Part shown: positions 6,070 to 7,573 of the stretch, in pieces | Layout of the letters: every line of letters starts with the position of its first letter | How positions within the stretch are numbered: the first letter of the stretch is position 1 | From: Bacteroidota bacterium | Lineage (GTDB): Bacteria; Bacteroidota; Rhodothermia; Rhodothermales; UBA10348 | NCBI GenBank assembly: GCA_004356385.1 | Contig: SMXL01000055.1 | Coordinates: 1 to 7,573, forward strand | Direction of reading: 5' to 3' | Length of the DNA: 7,573 nt | Made by a program: the position numbers and the translations under genes | Notes under the pieces: generated by a model | Database searches by the model: none | The model's input: the letters and a program-made list of their open reading frames with translations, nothing else | What the model was told of the DNA's origin: nothing

Positions 6070-7434
6070 ATGAAGTACTATTATTCCTTTGCCAGGCGGT
6101 TGGCGGCACTCACTCTTTTTCTCCTCGTCCCGATATCCGGGGGAGCCCTTGTTTATGGACAAGGATTCCAGGGCGGACCCGGGCAACGCCTGCAGCTTGC
6201 CGGACTTGAGCTCGGCAGCTCGCTGCCAGACGATTTAGCAGTCTTTGACGTTGGGCAAAACAAGGTCAAACTTAACAGTTTGCTTGAGGGGCACTATACC
6301 GTCCTCGTTAGCGGCTGTCTCACCTGTCCCGCTTTTCTGAGGAGTTATTCGGGCGTTGAAGCCGTACATCGGGACTATGCCAGCCAAGATGTCCAGTTCT
6401 ATTACCTCTACAAGGCGCTGGCCCATCCCGAAAATAACGGCTATGTCCAGGTATTCACCATCGGAGAGCGATTCGCCCACATCGAAGACGCGAAAATGCG
6501 ACTTGGCACACAGATCCCGTGGCTCGCTGACCCGATTTCGAATGAAGTAACCAACACCTTCGGTACGACTCCCAATTCAGAATTCATCTTTGATCCAGAT
6601 GGAAAGATTGTCCACATGCAAGTTTGGAGCAGCGGCCGACAACTTCGCACAGCCCTCGAAGACCTGTTCGGTCCCGTCGGAGACCCTACCAAAATCTCTG
6701 ATCTCCAGTTGCCTGAGGTTATTCCGTTAAATTCGCCCACGCGAGGTGTAGTCGAGTCGATAAATTTTTCAGAAACGCTGATTCCTATACTCATCGATCC
6801 AACCATCGACGGCACGACATACTACGTAAAATTACGCGCAGAGGTCACTGATGCGCTTCTACGGACGGGTAGCGGCCAAATGTATCTGGGTTTCCATCTC
6901 GATCCTATTCACCGTGTGCACTGGAATAACCTCGTCGATCCAATCTCCTACGATCTGACGATGCCAACAGGAACCACGGTTACGCCGTCGTCCGGTTCAG
7001 CTCCGAAAGTCGAGCAGGTCAGCGATAACGATCCACGAGAATTCCTGGTGGACGTGACAGATTGGAGATCTGATGATTCCATTACGTTAAGCGTTAATTA
7101 CTATGCATGCGATGAAGACGACCGGTGGTGCAGGGCGGTCTCGCAAAACTATACTATTCAATTGGAGAGAGATCTGTTTGGCGGGGGCGTGATCGGCAGG
7201 TCATTCCGGGGAGGAGGGCGCGGAAACCGCAGTGGAGACGACGCTGGATTGGCTTGGCAGCAAATGATGCGCTTCGACACAAGCGGAGACGGTAAAATCA
7301 GCATGGAAGAAGCACCGGATCCCTTGAAACGACGATTTGGCGACATGGACATCAATAACGACCGTTTCATCGACGAGCAGGAAATGAAACAGATGATCGG
7401 GCGAATGCGCGGTGGTCGGCGCCGTGGAAGGTGA
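6070..7434 (+). CDS. Exported deiodinase-like thioredoxin-fold / nDsbD-like / EF-hand protein
   Basis: A 454-residue precursor. Residues 1-30 are a signal peptide with a double Arg at 9-10 but no full Tat motif. Residues about 49-202 form a thioredoxin-like domain resembling iodothyronine deiodinases: GCLTCPAF (82-89) matches the family's GSCTUPPF, Cys86 replacing selenocysteine and Cys83 adding a CxxC pair. AHPENNG (118-124) matches EAHPSDGW, and a conserved-looking PNSEFIFDPDGKIV follows. Residues about 208-367 are beta-rich and end in YYACDEDDRWC, with Cys347 and Cys354, like the cysteine pair near the end of the N-terminal domain of DsbD (DsbC/DsbD_N family). A Gly/Arg linker (371-389) leads to two EF-hands with good calcium ligands, at 403-414 (DTSGDGKISMEE) and 427-438 (DINNDRFIDEQE), and a basic tail RRRGR. 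These four are the only cysteines I see. Likely a periplasmic or surface thiol oxidoreductase; true deiodination is not implied. It lies downstream of the receptor pair and eight bases before the next frame. Domain calls are by eye. Confidence 0.85.
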   Translation: MKYYYSFARRLAALTLFLLVPISGGALVYGQGFQGGPGQRLQLAGLELGSSLPDDLAVFDVGQNKVKLNSLLEGHYTVLVSGCLTCPAFLRSYSGVEAVHRDYASQDVQFYYLYKALAHPENNGYVQVFTIGERFAHIEDAKMRLGTQIPWLADPISNEVTNTFGTTPNSEFIFDPDGKIVHMQVWSSGRQLRTALEDLFGPVGDPTKISDLQLPEVIPLNSPTRGVVESINFSETLIPILIDPTIDGTTYYVKLRAEVTDALLRTGSGQMYLGFHLDPIHRVHWNNLVDPISYDLTMPTGTTVTPSSGSAPKVEQVSDNDPREFLVDVTDWRSDDSITLSVNYYACDEDDRWCRAVSQNYTIQLERDLFGGGVIGRSFRGGGRGNRSGDDAGLAWQQMMRFDTSGDGKISMEEAPDPLKRRFGDMDINNDRFIDEQEMKQMIGRMRGGRRRGR

Positions 7435-7435
7435 G
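7428..7435 (+). promoter_or_regulatory. Shine-Dalgarno for the next gene
   Basis: AAGGTGAG overlaps the stop codon of the deiodinase-like gene and lies seven bases before the ATG at 7443. Its position and sequence support translation of the frame that runs off the right edge. Confidence 0.5.
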
Positions 7436-7442
7436 TGAACGC

Positions 7443-7573
7443 ATGTCTGGCCCTTGGACAAGCGGCATCAACCCGGTAACGAGAGGCCTCACGTGGACCC
7501 AGCCGATTCGGCTCCCGTTCATTGTCACAATTCTGTTACATTACGGTAACTTTTTGACTACGACCATGAGCCA
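7443..7573 (+). CDS. Start of an unidentified gene, probably a membrane protein (3' end outside window)
   Basis: From the ATG at 7443 the frame stays open for 43 codons to the end of the window, eight bases after the preceding stop and behind AAGGTGAG at good spacing. About two thirds of its codons end in G or C. The peptide opens MSGPWTSGINPV and continues with a hydrophobic segment LPFIVTILLHYGNFL at about residues 25-39, which could be the first membrane span or a signal anchor. I do not recognise the family. The distance suggests the same operon as the deiodinase-like gene. Against it, another frame is also open for about 100 bases here, 131 bases is short evidence, and an ATG at 7566 could be an alternative start. 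Confidence 0.5.
   Translation, partial: MSGPWTSGINPVTRGLTWTQPIRLPFIVTILLHYGNFLTTTMS
7501..7513. other. Short perfect palindrome near the right edge
   Basis: AGCCGA-T-TCGGCT can fold as a 5-bp stem with a three-base loop. It lies 67 bases after the deiodinase-like stop. Without a T-run, and inside a probable reading frame, it is more likely incidental than a terminator. Confidence 0.2.

Noticed and set aside
6441..6815. Reverse-strand 124-codon frame inside the deiodinase-like gene
   Set aside because: It is antisense to the conserved thioredoxin-like domain and its composition is serine-rich without a family match.
7501..7550. Terminator or promoter cluster (palindrome at 7501-7513, GTTAC/GTAAC repeat at 7535-7550, TTGACT at 7554-7559)
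   Set aside because: No T-run follows the palindrome, no -10 partner is visible before the window ends, and the stretch is probably coding.

Overview
The window looks like chromosomal DNA from a Gram-negative bacterium of the Bacteroidota superphylum, most likely a Rhodothermota/Balneolota-type or Ignavibacteria-like lineage. Three things support this. Two neighbouring secreted proteins end in type IX secretion (T9SS) sorting domains of the NYPNPF kind. There is a TonB-dependent receptor with an N-terminal carboxypeptidase-regulatory-like domain. Immediately after it comes a DUF4249-type lipoprotein, an arrangement typical of this group. Base composition is a little above 50% G+C by eye. All genes read on the + strand, and I see no RNA genes, insertion sequences or CRISPR.

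Left block (1-2193): two secreted T9SS cargo genes 15 bases apart. The first is cut by the left edge and consists of tandem CHRD modules with an exact 369-bp (123-residue) period followed by a sorting domain. The second has a signal peptide, a DNRLRE-type beta domain and a sorting domain.

Middle (2194-2562): a 369-bp non-coding stretch. It holds a possible hairpin just after the left block, two perfect odd-centred palindromes whose centres lie 33 bp apart, and a TATAAT box just ahead of the next gene. This is the best place for the regulatory region of the right block.

Right block (2563-7573): a probable operon. It begins with a TTG-started TonB-dependent outer-membrane receptor, then a DUF4249 lipoprotein 34 bp downstream. 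After a 128-bp gap comes an exported protein joining an iodothyronine-deiodinase-like thioredoxin fold (CxxC), an nDsbD-like beta domain with its own cysteine pair, and two C-terminal EF-hands. Eight bases later, behind a good Shine-Dalgarno sequence, another reading frame starts and runs off the right edge.

The most interesting object is the deiodinase-like/nDsbD-like/EF-hand protein. Its only four cysteines form two pairs, which suggests a self-contained calcium-binding thiol-redox relay in the cell envelope, encoded beside an outer-membrane uptake pair. The joint function is inference; no substrate can be read from the sequence.
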